Position numbers and translations under genes: made by a program | Notes under the pieces: model-generated | The model's database searches: none | Seen by the model: only the letters and a program-made list of their open reading frames with translations | Told to the model about the DNA's origin: nothing | Assembly (NCBI GenBank): GCA_946479785.1 | Contig: CAMLHQ010000002.1 | Location: forward strand, 18,079 to 82,078 | DNA length: 64,000 nt | Source: an uncultured Nitrospira sp. | Lineage (GTDB): Bacteria; Nitrospirota; Nitrospiria; Nitrospirales; Nitrospiraceae | Reading direction: 5' to 3' | In this document: positions 16,713 through 25,677 of the stretch, one piece after another | Numbering within the stretch: position 1 is the stretch's first letter | How the letters are laid out: each line of letters opens with the position of its first letter

Positions 16713-17234
16713 ATGTCACCACCTGTTGATGTTATGACTGCTTAAGTCCCAAGACGACCGCTTGATCGGATGAGGCTTCTACGATCGAGCAAGTTTCATG
16801 CTATATCACTCACTTCTCGGCTAATCGCTCGAGCAAAACTGCCCTTTAGCTTGACTCTCTTGCCCGTTTTTTTAAACCGCCTGGCAGAACAAGTGGTTAT
16901 GGCCGCTGATCGGCATCCCTCATCGATTGTACTCATCTGCTACTCCGACCTTTATTTACAATTCCACTTTCGTAGGTGTAACCATGCATGCGCCTGCATA
17001 CAGATCAGTTTCCTAGGGTTAACCCTAGTCGACTTCCAAACCCGGAGCCGAAGGCCCCGAATATTTCTGCACGAGCGGAAGCCTTGGATGCAGCTCTTAT
17101 GGAGCCGCGACCTAGGCTGATGTGGTGACAAAGGATGCTTCGAGCAGCTCGCAGCTAAAGCCGGGGTGATGATACCGAGTTTGGCGTGGCGATACTGAAG
17201 GACGTCTAAAGAAGTTTATCCGGTCTCAGCGGTC
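16713..17234. other. 522-base gene-free region, AT-richer, with one perfect palindrome
   Basis: No gene is supported. Open frames across it lack ribosome-binding sites and have non-coding composition. It lies upstream of the DUF4382 gene and downstream of the squalene/phytoene synthase gene, so it probably holds the control region of the former. The palindrome at 17013-17028 is listed separately. Confidence 0.55.
17013..17028. promoter_or_regulatory. perfect 16-bp palindrome CTAGGGTTAACCCTAG, possible operator
   Basis: The 16 bases read identically on both strands. They lie about 300 bases upstream of the DUF4382 gene start. A dimeric regulator site is a reasonable guess. Related half-sites GGGGAATCCCTAG (27786-27798) and CCCCTAGTC (43268-43276) lie upstream of two other genes. 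Confidence 0.45.
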
Positions 17235-18200
17235 TCAATTGAGCTGTTTACGCAGCCGGCCCCAATAAGCCGTGCCGATATAACCGCAGGCTCCCGTGAA
17301 AGTCGTGAGCGCCATGATTTGATAGACCTTGCCCCGGGTAATCTTAACCTTCACGGTAGGATCGAGGAGGTAGGGCGACGATAAAACCAGTTTGAGGGAT
17401 TCGCCTGCGGAAAGAATCGGCCACATACAGGAGAGACGCAACCTGGTTTCATGGCGCGGGATCGCCATCGTGTAGAGCCAGCCCTGATCGAGATGCTCGA
17501 CAGCAGTATGTACCAGACGAACTAGCACAGGCCTGAAGCGCTGGAGATTGCGTGCTTCGAGCAAATCGCGAGGCTTCAATCCAGCCTCGGCCAGCATCGG
17601 TTCGGGCACATAACAACGTCCACGCTGGAGATCGTGCGCAATGTCTTTCACGACATTCGTCAATTGCAGCCCTTTCCCGAAACGCACTCCAACCTCGGCC
17701 ATGTGACGGACATCCCACGAGGCAAGCGCACGCCGGTGGGCGCACATCAAATCCGTCCAGAACTCTCCGACACAGCCGGCGACGTAATAGATGTAACGAT
17801 CCAGGTCGCTCACTGTCTTCAGCGCAGCGAGACCGTCAGGCGACGTTCCTGGAAAGACTATCAGATCCATTTCCATCCCCTGCATGAGCGTCGTCATCAG
17901 CCGCTGGACGCGACGGCGATCGTCAGGGGAAAAACTTTGCAGGACCTTGAAGCAATCCTCCAATCGTCCGAGCAATTGGCGCTCGGCAGAATCTTGCTGC
18001 AATGGCCCAATGGCCTGCTGAAGATCCCGTACTTGCGTCCAAGAAATCTGGTCGCTCACGAATTGCGTCCTGAGTTGATTGAGATAGTCGAAACGGCGCG
18101 GACGGTCGATTAATTCCGTATCGGCGATGGTATCGGCCGCACGCGCAAAGAGATATGCGAGACCGACTTGATCGCGCACATCCGCCGGCACGACGGCCAA
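17235..18200 (-). CDS. squalene/phytoene synthase family protein, 5' end unclear
   Basis: The product carries both Asp-rich prenyl-diphosphate motifs, DTIAD (residues 23-27) and QLTNVVKDIAHD (about 180-190), with RCYVPEPML after the second. The family condenses two prenyl diphosphates head to head, giving squalene or phytoene for hopanoids or carotenoids. A C-terminal hydrophobic segment may anchor it. The only in-frame conventional start is a TTG at 18200, but the conserved N-terminal sequence LLKRVSRLFYTT lies in the same frame upstream of it, and no ATG, GTG or TTG opens that extension. The true start is therefore non-standard or a frameshift separates it from the ATG near 18250. The cupredoxin gene ends just upstream. 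Confidence 0.82.
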   Translation of the reverse strand: MAVVPADVRDQVGLAYLFARAADTIADTELIDRPRRFDYLNQLRTQFVSDQISWTQVRDLQQAIGPLQQDSAERQLLGRLEDCFKVLQSFSPDDRRRVQRLMTTLMQGMEMDLIVFPGTSPDGLAALKTVSDLDRYIYYVAGCVGEFWTDLMCAHRRALASWDVRHMAEVGVRFGKGLQLTNVVKDIAHDLQRGRCYVPEPMLAEAGLKPRDLLEARNLQRFRPVLVRLVHTAVEHLDQGWLYTMAIPRHETRLRLSCMWPILSAGESLKLVLSSPYLLDPTVKVKITRGKVYQIMALTTFTGACGYIGTAYWGRLRKQLN

Positions 18201-18307
18201 CGTCGTATAGAACAGACGGGAGACTCGCTTGAGGAGATCACGGAGGAGTGCTGGCTTCGAAACATCCGTACTCGTAGCGGCACCTTTAGATGTGAACGGC
18301 CGGCAGG

Positions 18308-18730
18308 CTATCGAACTTCCAGCTTGCCTTCCATCCCTTTATCCCGATGGCTTGGCAAGGGCCACAGACGTTTATCGCAGTAGATGGGAAAGGTGCCAGA
18401 TTGAGTCGGAGTGAATTTGACGACGACTGTCTTGCCGGCGCCGACATCCTGCTCGACCGTCAGACTCCCGGCCGGGTCCTTGATGATGAAGTTGTGCGGG
18501 ATAATCGTGGTCACGCTCGTTAATGTCAGCTCGACAGGCTTTCCCCTTTCGACGATCAGGTGGTCCGGTTGATACGAATAGCTATCGAGAATGACGGTAG
18601 CACGCTGGACGCCATCGGCGGCCACCGGCACGACGAAGGGAGGACCAGGATGAGGAGGGTCTGCGGCCAAAGCCACGGCGACAAGTACGAGCGACAGTCC
18701 AAGAGTTCCTGGCACTTGACGTAGCCACAT
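18308..18730 (-). CDS. periplasmic cupredoxin-domain protein
   Basis: The 140-residue product has a signal peptide (residues 1-22, ending VALAA) and a cupredoxin fold. The type 1 copper ligands can be seen: His in IIPHNFI, Cys in FPIYCDKR, His in LPSHRDKGM, and Met in the same loop. PVELTLTSVTTIIPHNF and TVVVKFTPTQSGTFPIYC are the characteristic strands. It could be a periplasmic electron carrier or a copper-handling protein. A good ribosome-binding site (GGGGAGG) precedes the ATG. The squalene/phytoene synthase gene follows downstream with little space. Confidence 0.88.
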   Translation of the reverse strand: MWLRQVPGTLGLSLVLVAVALAADPPHPGPPFVVPVAADGVQRATVILDSYSYQPDHLIVERGKPVELTLTSVTTIIPHNFIIKDPAGSLTVEQDVGAGKTVVVKFTPTQSGTFPIYCDKRLWPLPSHRDKGMEGKLEVR

Positions 18731-18864
18731 AGATACCTCCCCAGGTGAGAAACTTCTAACAGGAATGGCTGGAATGGGTCAATGTGGGCTCCGAAAATCG
18801 CGGACTTGGGATGCCTTGACCTTGTCTTAGACGAAGTTATTGTAGAATCCCACGTGTCACGGTT

Positions 18865-18873
18865 TGTTATAAT
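18865..18873 (+). promoter_or_regulatory. extended -10 promoter of htpX
   Basis: TGTTATAAT is a perfect extended -10 element (TGnTATAAT). It would start transcription near 18880 and give a leader of about 57 bases before the htpX ATG. There is no good -35, as is usual for extended -10 promoters. Confidence 0.6.
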
Positions 18874-18936
18874 GACTTCCGGTCATAATATGTACACAGC
18901 GGTCGGTGACTCCAACCGCTTTGAAGGAGGATCTCG

Positions 18937-19845
18937 ATGAAGTGGATTAAAGGTATCGGTCTGTTCCTGATTGCGAACTTTCTCATCTACATTACGCTCT
19001 CCGTTACTGCCAATCTATTGATCAACTTCGTGTTGCCGGCGTTCGGCATCGACGTGCGCGGGGTGTTCAGCCAGCAGCTGCTCGTGTGGTCGCTCGTTAT
19101 CGGCTTTGGCGGCGCGTTTATCAGTCTGTTGTTTTCTAAACAAATGGCGCGCGCCATGCTCAACTGCCAACAGATTACTGACCCGCGTTCTCACGCAGAG
19201 CAGGTCATTTATGGTTCGGTGCGGGAAATCGCACAGCGTTTACACATCACCATGCCGGAGGTGTGGGTCTACGATTCTCCAGACCCCAATGCCTTTGCTA
19301 CCGGCCCCAGCAAGAACAATTCGATGGTCGCAGTCTCTACCGGCCTGCTCCAGAACCTCAAGGAAGACGAGGTAAAGGCCGTACTCGCTCATGAAATGGG
19401 GCATGTGTATAACGGGGATATGTTCACCACGACCGTGTTGGCTGGGCTGATGAACACGTTCGTCTATTACATCAGCAACTTTTTGTCTTCACTGGTCGGT
19501 CAGTCCCAAGCAGATCGTGAAGAGGGAGGGGCAGGAAACCCCTTTCTCGCGTTCATCGTCTATATTGTGCTGCAAGTGGTGCTTTCGTTCCTGGCCATGT
19601 TGGTCGTGAGCTGGCATTCACGCCGCCGCGAGTACGAAGCCGATGCGTTCTCCGCTAAGGTCTATGGCAAGCAGTCGATGATTGCTGCATTGCAAGGGAT
19701 CGATCGGTGGGTGAATCGTGCGCAGTTCGAGTATTCCAACCAGGATGCGTTGGCGACGATGAAGATTTCCGGCACTTCGGCAAGGAATCTCTTTGCCACC
19801 CATCCACCGATTGAGGACCGAATCGCAGCGCTGCAACAACTCTAA
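18937..19845 (+). CDS. htpX: HtpX-type membrane zinc metalloprotease
   Basis: HtpX degrades misfolded inner-membrane proteins. The 302-residue product has two N-terminal membrane helices (about residues 5-33 and 46-65), the zinc motif HEMGH at residues 152-156, two more membrane segments (about 165-187 and 203-227), and the third zinc ligand Glu in RREYEADAFSA. All match HtpX, and length is normal. The ATG follows GGAGGA. A glutathione peroxidase gene begins 18 bases after the stop, so an envelope-stress operon is likely. Confidence 0.96.
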   Translation: MKWIKGIGLFLIANFLIYITLSVTANLLINFVLPAFGIDVRGVFSQQLLVWSLVIGFGGAFISLLFSKQMARAMLNCQQITDPRSHAEQVIYGSVREIAQRLHITMPEVWVYDSPDPNAFATGPSKNNSMVAVSTGLLQNLKEDEVKAVLAHEMGHVYNGDMFTTTVLAGLMNTFVYYISNFLSSLVGQSQADREEGGAGNPFLAFIVYIVLQVVLSFLAMLVVSWHSRRREYEADAFSAKVYGKQSMIAALQGIDRWVNRAQFEYSNQDALATMKISGTSARNLFATHPPIEDRIAALQQL

Positions 19846-19863
19846 CGTCCCCAGGAGGCCGTC

Positions 19864-20457
19864 ATGCTCAGACACCTTCTCGCCATATCAGCCTTTGGAG
19901 TCACCCTCGGTCTGTCGGTCGGCATCTCCTCCGCACAAACCGAACAGGAAGGACTGCTCATGGCCGGGAAGACGACGAGCCTCTATGACTTCACGATGGA
20001 CGACATTGACGGGAGGCCGGTGAACTTGGGCGACTATAGAGGCAAGGTCCTTCTGGTCGTGAATACCGCAAGCCTCTGCGGGAACACTCCACAGTACACG
20101 GACCTGGAAAACATCTACGAACAGTATCGAGACAAAGGCTTTGAGGTGCTGGCGTTCCCCGCAAACAATTTCGGTCAACAGGAACCAGGGACAAATGCAG
20201 AGATCAAGGGCTTTTGCCTGACGAAGTACAGCGTGAGCTTCCCGCTATTCAGCAAGATCAGCGTGAAGGGGTCTGATAAGCATCCACTCTATCACTATTT
20301 GACCGAGCAGAGCCCATTCCCGGGCGAAATTGAGTGGAATTTCCAGAAGTATTTGGTGGATCGCTCAGGGAACGTAGTGGGACGCTTTCACCATCGAACC
20401 AAGCCGCTCGCGCCTGAAGTCGTGAACGAGATCGAGCGCGTGCTGGCGTCGAAGTAG
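19864..20457 (+). CDS. exported glutathione-peroxidase-family thiol peroxidase
   Basis: The 197-residue product has an N-terminal signal peptide (about residues 1-24) and the GPx fold. The peroxidatic cysteine is Cys72 in NTASLCGNTPQY, where animal enzymes have selenocysteine. FPANNFGQQEPG supplies the Gln, and EWNFQKYLVD the conserved Trp-Asn. A second cysteine in IKGFCLTKY could resolve the disulfide. It reduces peroxides, in this case in the periplasm, probably with thioredoxin-like partners rather than glutathione. It is co-oriented with htpX. Confidence 0.92.
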   Translation: MLRHLLAISAFGVTLGLSVGISSAQTEQEGLLMAGKTTSLYDFTMDDIDGRPVNLGDYRGKVLLVVNTASLCGNTPQYTDLENIYEQYRDKGFEVLAFPANNFGQQEPGTNAEIKGFCLTKYSVSFPLFSKISVKGSDKHPLYHYLTEQSPFPGEIEWNFQKYLVDRSGNVVGRFHHRTKPLAPEVVNEIERVLASK

Positions 20458-20462
20458 ATTCA

Positions 20463-20747
20463 TTAGGCCTTTCGATAAAACACGATGTGCTGGCGGTATT
20501 CCTGAATGGCTGCGCCCAGCGCAGCCGAACCCCTCGAAATATTCGCATCCAACGTCTCTTCGATCGTCTGGTCATCGATCTCCACGTCATATCGGTCCTG
20601 CACGTTCGTCCGGACAGGACCAGCCGTCACGTCACGCGGCATGAAGATCTCCTTCCAGACCTCTTTTTCGACGAGACAGACGTCGCGAAACCGTTCGTAG
20701 AGCAGGGTGAGTTTCTCCGGATCAGTCACTCTGATTCGTTCACCCAT
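20463..20747 (-). CDS. small unknown cytoplasmic protein
   Basis: The ATG at 20747 is chosen for its GAGGA ribosome-binding site and because upstream sequence in this frame reads as non-coding. The 94-residue product is acidic and helical (MGERIRVTDPEKLTLLYERF), without cysteine clusters, signal or membrane helix. No family recognised. It ends convergent with the peroxidase gene. Confidence 0.6.
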   Translation of the reverse strand: MGERIRVTDPEKLTLLYERFRDVCLVEKEVWKEIFMPRDVTAGPVRTNVQDRYDVEIDDQTIEETLDANISRGSAALGAAIQEYRQHIVFYRKA

Positions 20748-20769
20748 GGCATGTCCTCTGGATTCGAGA

Positions 20770-21408
20770 CTACTTCTGCGTGGAGGGCTGAGCGGCAGGA
20801 AGAGATTCGACGATGGAGAACCGCATCGTGCCCACTTGATTCGCCGCATGAAACGGTTGTTGTCCCAGGGGGGTGATGAAAATCTTGACCTGGTATTTCC
20901 CGACCGGCCACTTCTCCTCTTTCTTCTTCAATTCCAGAAATCCATACCGTTCATGGCCAGGAACTTCAAGACTATCTTTCCCGATCGGCGCGGCGGACAG
21001 CTTGCCTCCGGCGTCTTCCAAAAACCACTGCGCACTGAATTGAGCCGGATCTTCGAGGGGAGCTACTTCGAACACAATATAAATGGCAGGCGTCTCAGGA
21101 GTAAAAACCGACGTGGGATCGATGGGCTTGAGTCTCGGATCTTGGGTGTACCATCCCTTCCGGCCGAAACTATCCCATTCCACTTCGTAACCCTTCGCCA
21201 TCTTGATCCAGGTAAACAGCGACTGAGGAATCCCTTTTTTCTGCTCGTCGAAGGAAGGACTCTGGGTTGGATCGATTTCCGTCGTCGATTGTTCTTTCGG
21301 AGCCACCAGATCCCTGGCATCCGCTGGCCACCAGCTACCGGAGATTGGACTGGTCATCGCGATGAGGCAGGCGAGCAACAACTGGTGCTTGGGTCGAGTG
21401 TGTGTCAT
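20770..21408 (-). CDS. exported protein, unknown function
   Basis: The ATG at 21408, preceded by GAGG, gives a signal peptide (HQLLLACLIAMTSPISG) and a mature domain of about 185 residues. A beta-rich region with TPAIYIVFEVAPLEDPAQFSAQWF and WPVGKYQVKIFI resembles an Ig-like or cupredoxin-like sandwich, but I could not name the family. An earlier ATG at 21483 would add 25 residues before the signal and is less likely. The small cytoplasmic gene at 20463-20747 follows 22 bases downstream, so the two may be one operon. Confidence 0.65.
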   Translation of the reverse strand: MTHTRPKHQLLLACLIAMTSPISGSWWPADARDLVAPKEQSTTEIDPTQSPSFDEQKKGIPQSLFTWIKMAKGYEVEWDSFGRKGWYTQDPRLKPIDPTSVFTPETPAIYIVFEVAPLEDPAQFSAQWFLEDAGGKLSAAPIGKDSLEVPGHERYGFLELKKKEEKWPVGKYQVKIFITPLGQQPFHAANQVGTMRFSIVESLPAAQPSTQK

Positions 21409-21549
21409 AACCTCGTCACGTCTCGTGCTTTTATTCGTATCGAGACCTCCAAATGGGTCCATAATGCCTCCTTCATTCAACACCTATTTGTTATCGAACA
21501 CAAGCTGCCTGTGGTACGCTGAGCTACTTAATAATCTACGGGTCTTACT

Positions 21550-22950
21550 GTGAGTCTCTCACCATTTGCTTCCTCAGACAGTGAGCCGCCTGGACAGTCG
21601 GTCCAACAGGATCTCAGCGAACTAAGCCGCCGGTACGGCCTTCGTGATGGAGCCCTCCAAGCCATTACCCAGGGAAGCGGTGAGCAGTATCTCTCCGCCT
21701 TTGCCCTCCTATTCCATGCCAATGCGTTTCAGCTCAGCGTCCTCTCCGCCCTCCCACAGCTGATCGGCACCGGCGCCCAAGTGGCGTCAGTAAAGCTGCT
21801 CCGATGGTTTCCCGACAGAAAGGCGCTGATCCGCATCGGCACCATCGGCCAAGGCCTGGCTTGGGTTCCAATTGTGCTTTTTCCTCTTCTATTTCCTGAG
21901 CTCGGTCCCTGGCTGATCATTGCCGGCACCGCGCTCTACTTCGCCTGTAGTCAGTTCACCATGCCGACCTGGAACAGTTTCATTGCCGATCACCTCGACC
22001 AACACGAGCGGGGCGCCTACTTCGCACGGCGAGCCACAATCATGGCCAGCCTCAGTTTCGTCGCCCTTGGTATGGCAGGTTGGCTCCTCAATCTGTGGCA
22101 ACACCATCCGTTTGCCTGGATCGGGTTTGCCCTCACCTTCCTCGTTGCCGGCAGCGCACGATTCCTCTCGGCGATGGCGCTTGCCAAGGTCGAAGACGTT
22201 CACCACACGTTACATCGCGAGGGCCAACCAAGCTTCCGCAATTTTCTGGCTAGAACCAGCTTGAGCTTCCGCCGTTTCCTTCTATTCTCCGGGTTCATGC
22301 ACGCCGCCGTGCTCATTGCCGGGCCGTTTTTTGTGCTGTACATGCTGCGAGATTTGCACTTGTCGTATTTGGGCTATGGCATGTGGTTGGCCGCAGGCAT
22401 TCTTGGCCAACTTGTCACACTCGGAACGTGGGGACAGTTCGGAGATCGATTCGGAAACAAGGCGCTCCTTTCCGTCACGGGGCTGATGGTCCCGTTTCTC
22501 CCGATGCTCTATCTTGCAGGGACAAACCTGGTCTTTCTGCTGTTGGTGAACTTTCTCGGCGGTGTGACCTGGAGCGGGCTGGCCCTCGGACTCCAAAACT
22601 ATGTGTTTGATGCGGTGCGGCCGGAAGATCGCACGAAAGCCGTAGCCACGTGCAGTACGATCAATGCATTGGGCTGGTGTCTCGGCGCATTCATCGGGAG
22701 CTGGCTGGTGAACGCCCTTCCATCACGGATAGACGTCGGACGGTTTTCTCTGCAACTTGCTTCGAACTTGCCGTTGGTATTTTTTGTCTCGGGGACCCTG
22801 AGACTGGCGGTCTCGACCAGTCTCCTGAGAAGCTTCCATGAAGCGAGGGCTGTGGAACAGGCACCCTTCAGTCAACTCGTTTGGGAATTGCCACTGCTGA
22901 AACCCATCGCTCAGTTCTTGGTCAGCCCGCTCTTACGGGCGAGCAAATGA
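21550..22950 (+). CDS. major facilitator superfamily transporter
   Basis: The 466-residue product has about 12 hydrophobic segments and MFS-like loops (WLLNLWQHH, GQFGDRFGNKALLS). The second of these is the typical basic loop between helices, with the GxxxDRxGxR-type pattern in the second half. A cytoplasmic N-terminal region of about 45 residues precedes the first helix. The substrate cannot be read from sequence. The start is a GTG at 21550 with a weak ribosome-binding site. It is divergent from the exported-protein gene at 21408. Confidence 0.88.
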   Translation: MSLSPFASSDSEPPGQSVQQDLSELSRRYGLRDGALQAITQGSGEQYLSAFALLFHANAFQLSVLSALPQLIGTGAQVASVKLLRWFPDRKALIRIGTIGQGLAWVPIVLFPLLFPELGPWLIIAGTALYFACSQFTMPTWNSFIADHLDQHERGAYFARRATIMASLSFVALGMAGWLLNLWQHHPFAWIGFALTFLVAGSARFLSAMALAKVEDVHHTLHREGQPSFRNFLARTSLSFRRFLLFSGFMHAAVLIAGPFFVLYMLRDLHLSYLGYGMWLAAGILGQLVTLGTWGQFGDRFGNKALLSVTGLMVPFLPMLYLAGTNLVFLLLVNFLGGVTWSGLALGLQNYVFDAVRPEDRTKAVATCSTINALGWCLGAFIGSWLVNALPSRIDVGRFSLQLASNLPLVFFVSGTLRLAVSTSLLRSFHEARAVEQAPFSQLVWELPLLKPIAQFLVSPLLRASK

Positions 22951-22964
22951 GCAACTAATCCTAT

Positions 22965-23183
22965 TCATGGTGAGACCGGCGGTTGCGCCGCGCGTTCTTG
23001 TTCTTCCTGCTTGAGTTTGTCAAAACCCCGGTCTGCATGGCCCCGCACCTGATCAGGGGTCGGCTGCGCCATCGGTTTGGTCTGATCGCTCGAGCAAGCC
23101 GTCATCGTCACGAATAGGAATCCTGCGGCCATGCCCTTAACAATGCTTCTTGTCCAATGCATTCCAGGTTCGCTGCACCCCAT
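22965..23183 (-). CDS. small lipoprotein
   Basis: The ATG at 23183 follows GGAGGGG. The 72-residue product has a lipoprotein signal (AAGFLFVTMTACSS) with a short, charged, Gln/Pro-rich mature part (about 42 residues). It is convergent with the MFS gene, with 14 bases between the stops. Function is unknown. Confidence 0.6.
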   Translation of the reverse strand: MGCSEPGMHWTRSIVKGMAAGFLFVTMTACSSDQTKPMAQPTPDQVRGHADRGFDKLKQEEQERAAQPPVSP

Positions 23184-23421
23184 ACTTTCCCCTCCTTTGT
23201 AAAAGCTCCTGCGCTGTCCTGACCTCCGGTCCATTCATGGGCTCCCTTTAGAAGAGCAGGATCCATGAAACCGCCGCCAACGAACGGTTCGGCATCATAA
23301 TACTCTCCCCTTGGTGGCAAAACCACCGGGACACGTTGAAGACCATGAACCCGGCTCTGCAATTGACTGGGACGGTGCGACGCGCTATCCTCCGCTACTG
23401 TTCAAACTTTTCAAGGATTCC

Positions 23422-23868
23422 ATGTCCCTGCGCGACCGCCTGTCCGAAGATCTCAAACTCGCCATGAAGGCACGCGACCAGTTGCGGATGGATGTCATTC
23501 GCATGATCAAGGCCGCCGTGCTGAACAAGGAAGTCGAGATGAAAAAAGATCTCGACGACGCAGAGATGAGCCGCATCATGACCACCATGATCAAACAGCG
23601 CAAGGAATCGGTGGAACAATACGAGAAAGGTCAGCGTGCCGAGCTTGCCGCCAAAGAACGTCAGGAAATTTCCATCATCGAAGCCTACCTCCCGAAAGCC
23701 CTCTCCTCCGACGAACTCATCCAGACAGTAGACGCCGTGATCCGCGAGACCGGCGCCAACTCCGCCAAGGACATGGGCGCCGTCATGAAAGCCGTGATGG
23801 CCAGGCTCGCCGGTCAACCGGTCGATGGCAAACAAGTCAGCGACCTCGTGCGTTCCAGACTGAAATAG
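23422..23868 (+). CDS. GatB/YqeY domain protein
   Basis: The ATG at 23422 gives a 148-residue protein, the normal size of stand-alone YqeY proteins. It begins MSLRDRLSEDLKLAMKARD, followed by a helical N-domain (MIKAAVLNKEVE) and the C-terminal domain AYLPKALSSDELIQTVDAVI, which resembles the tail domain of the GatB amidotransferase subunit. It may bind tRNA or help amidation, but its function is not established. An earlier in-frame start at 23311 reads as non-coding and was not used. Confidence 0.92.
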   Translation: MSLRDRLSEDLKLAMKARDQLRMDVIRMIKAAVLNKEVEMKKDLDDAEMSRIMTTMIKQRKESVEQYEKGQRAELAAKERQEISIIEAYLPKALSSDELIQTVDAVIRETGANSAKDMGAVMKAVMARLAGQPVDGKQVSDLVRSRLK

Positions 23869-23882
23869 CGCGACATGTCATC

Positions 23883-23891
23883 TGCTATACT
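23883..23891 (+). promoter_or_regulatory. extended -10 promoter of the signalling gene block
   Basis: TGCTATACT fits the extended -10 form TGnTATAAT with one change and lies 15 bases after the YqeY stop. It would give a leader of about 45 bases before the GTG start at 23943. Confidence 0.45.
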
Positions 23892-23942
23892 TGGGGCGTG
23901 CCCCTGCGGTGCAGGCACTACGAACCTACACGTAGGAATTCT

Positions 23943-24581
23943 GTGAGCATTCTCATCGTCGACGATTCCCCGGATCAGCAGGCACTCCTCCGTTCCATTT
24001 TAGGCAAAGCCGGGTATAACGACGTCTTGAGCGCCGATTCGGCCCGATCCGCCTCAGCGCTGCTCCACCTCGATGGTGAAACACCAAGTCAGAGAATCGA
24101 TCTCATCCTCATGGATGTGCTCATGCCGGAGCAGGACGGAGTGGAAACCTGCCGACAGATCAAACGTAGCGCCCACTTCCAGGACGTTCCGGTCATTATG
24201 GTCACGGCTAAGAACGATTTGAGCAATCTCAAAGAGGCTTTTGCTGCCGGCGCCATGGATTACATCAGTAAACCCGTCAACAGTGTTGAACTTCTGGCGC
24301 GAGTGTCTTCCGCTTTGCTCTTAAAACAGGAAATGGACCGCCGTAAGAATCGCGAACTCGAACTGCGCCGCAGTAACGAAGAATTGCAGAAAGCCCTCAA
24401 GGAAGTGAAAGTGTTGCGCGGATTGATTCCGATTTGCGCATCCTGCAAAAAGATTCGAAATGACGGCGGTTTCTGGCAGCAGCTGGAAGAATATTTGGGC
24501 GAACATTCCGAGGCCGAATTCAGCCATGGCCTCTGCCAACCCTGCATTAAAAAGCTTTATCCTGGTGTTTATCAGGATTAG
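23943..24581 (+). CDS. response regulator with a C-terminal zinc-binding (CxxC...CxxC) domain
   Basis: The GTG at 23943 is used because SILIVDDSP begins the receiver at once; longer starts read as non-coding. The 212-residue product has a CheY-like receiver with phospho-acceptor Asp58 and the Lys in YISKPVN, a short coiled coil (about residues 130-155), and a C-terminal domain LIPICASCKKIRND ... FSHGLCQPC. Two CxxC pairs there suggest a zinc ribbon often seen at the end of signalling proteins. It has no DNA-binding domain, so it probably acts by protein contact. It starts a block with a GGDEF protein, a hybrid kinase and an Hpt protein. Confidence 0.9.
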   Translation: MSILIVDDSPDQQALLRSILGKAGYNDVLSADSARSASALLHLDGETPSQRIDLILMDVLMPEQDGVETCRQIKRSAHFQDVPVIMVTAKNDLSNLKEAFAAGAMDYISKPVNSVELLARVSSALLLKQEMDRRKNRELELRRSNEELQKALKEVKVLRGLIPICASCKKIRNDGGFWQQLEEYLGEHSEAEFSHGLCQPCIKKLYPGVYQD

Positions 24582-24639
24582 CTGTTAGGATTTCGTCGAT
24601 CTTACCGCTCCATTCAAGTCAGCCGAGGCGCCACCTAGC

Positions 24640-25644
24640 ATGAGCATTCTGATCGTCGACGATTCTCCGGACGACCGGACTCTCCTCCAGTCGATCCTGA
24701 CGGCCGCGGGCTATGAACAGATTCTCATAGCCGATTGCGCCGCTGCGGCATTTCGTCTACTCGGGCTCGAAGGCGGCAAACAGGGAGCCGCTCGCGTCGA
24801 CCTCATCCTCATGGACATCATCATGCCGGAGATGAACGGCATCGAAGCCTGTCGGCAGATCAAAGCCGTCGAGCGTTTTCGCGAAACGCCGATCATGATG
24901 GTCACGGTAAAAACCGATCCGGTGGATTTGCAGTTGGCCTTCGCCGCCGGCGCGCTCGATTACATCGGCAAACCTATCAACAAAATCGAGCTGTTGACGC
25001 GCGTGAGGTCAGTCTTGCGGCTGGTCCATGAGATTGAACGGCGCCGGGCGCGCGAGCAAGAGTTGCTCGAAGTGATGCGCCAACTCCAGGAAGCCAACCA
25101 GATGCTCCTGCGTCTCTCCTGTCTCGACGGCCTGACCGGCATTACCAACCGCCGACAGTTCGACGATTTTCTGGATCAAGAATGGCGACGCGCCGTCCGC
25201 GAATCGACGCCGCTCTCGCTTATTATGCTCGACATCGACCGGTTCAAGATCTACAACGATACGCATGGCCACACTGCCGGCGATGAATGTTTGCGGCAGG
25301 TCGCCAATGCGATTTCCGGCGCTGTCAACCGACCGGGGGATCTCGTAGCCCGCTATGGAGGTGACGAATTCGTCGTCGTCCTGCCGGGCACCGCGACGGA
25401 TGGTTCGGCGCAAGTTGCCGAAACCCTCCGTAAACGAATCGAATCGCTGGGCATCACCCACTCCGAGGGCGACAATATGACCATCAGTGTGGGGTACGCC
25501 AGCACGATTCCGAACCGCAATGCCTCACCGACGGATTTGATTAAGGCGGCGGACCAAGCCCTCTATCAAGCCAAGCAAGAAGGTCGTAACCGAGCCAAGC
25601 AGGCCGGCATTCTCACACTCGTTCCCCACTCGGACGACGACTAG
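24640..25644 (+). CDS. response-regulator diguanylate cyclase (receiver-GGDEF)
   Basis: The 334-residue product has an N-terminal receiver (phospho-acceptor Asp in [13 protein letters not shown], Lys in YIGKPIN) that closely resembles the receiver of the previous gene. A coiled-coil linker and a complete GGDEF domain follow. The active site reads [12 protein letters not shown], and [13 protein letters not shown] marks the domain start. It should make cyclic di-GMP when phosphorylated. I did not find an obvious RxxD inhibitory site just before the GGDEF motif. The two similar receivers suggest a gene duplication. Confidence 0.95.
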   Translation: MSILIVDDSPDDRTLLQSILTAAGYEQILIADCAAAAFRLLGLEGGKQGAARVDLILMDIIMPEMNGIEACRQIKAVERFRETPIMMVTVKTDPVDLQLAFAAGALDYIGKPINKIELLTRVRSVLRLVHEIERRRAREQELLEVMRQLQEANQMLLRLSCLDGLTGITNRRQFDDFLDQEWRRAVRESTPLSLIMLDIDRFKIYNDTHGHTAGDECLRQVANAISGAVNRPGDLVARYGGDEFVVVLPGTATDGSAQVAETLRKRIESLGITHSEGDNMTISVGYASTIPNRNASPTDLIKAADQALYQAKQEGRNRAKQAGILTLVPHSDDD

Positions 25645-25677
25645 GCCTCTGGGCCGCGCCTTCGACGCGCACTGACC

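Noticed and set aside
16770..17120. 116-residue plus-strand open frame in the gene-free region
   Set aside because: No ribosome-binding site, many Cys and Arg of off-frame type, and no hydrophobic or domain pattern.
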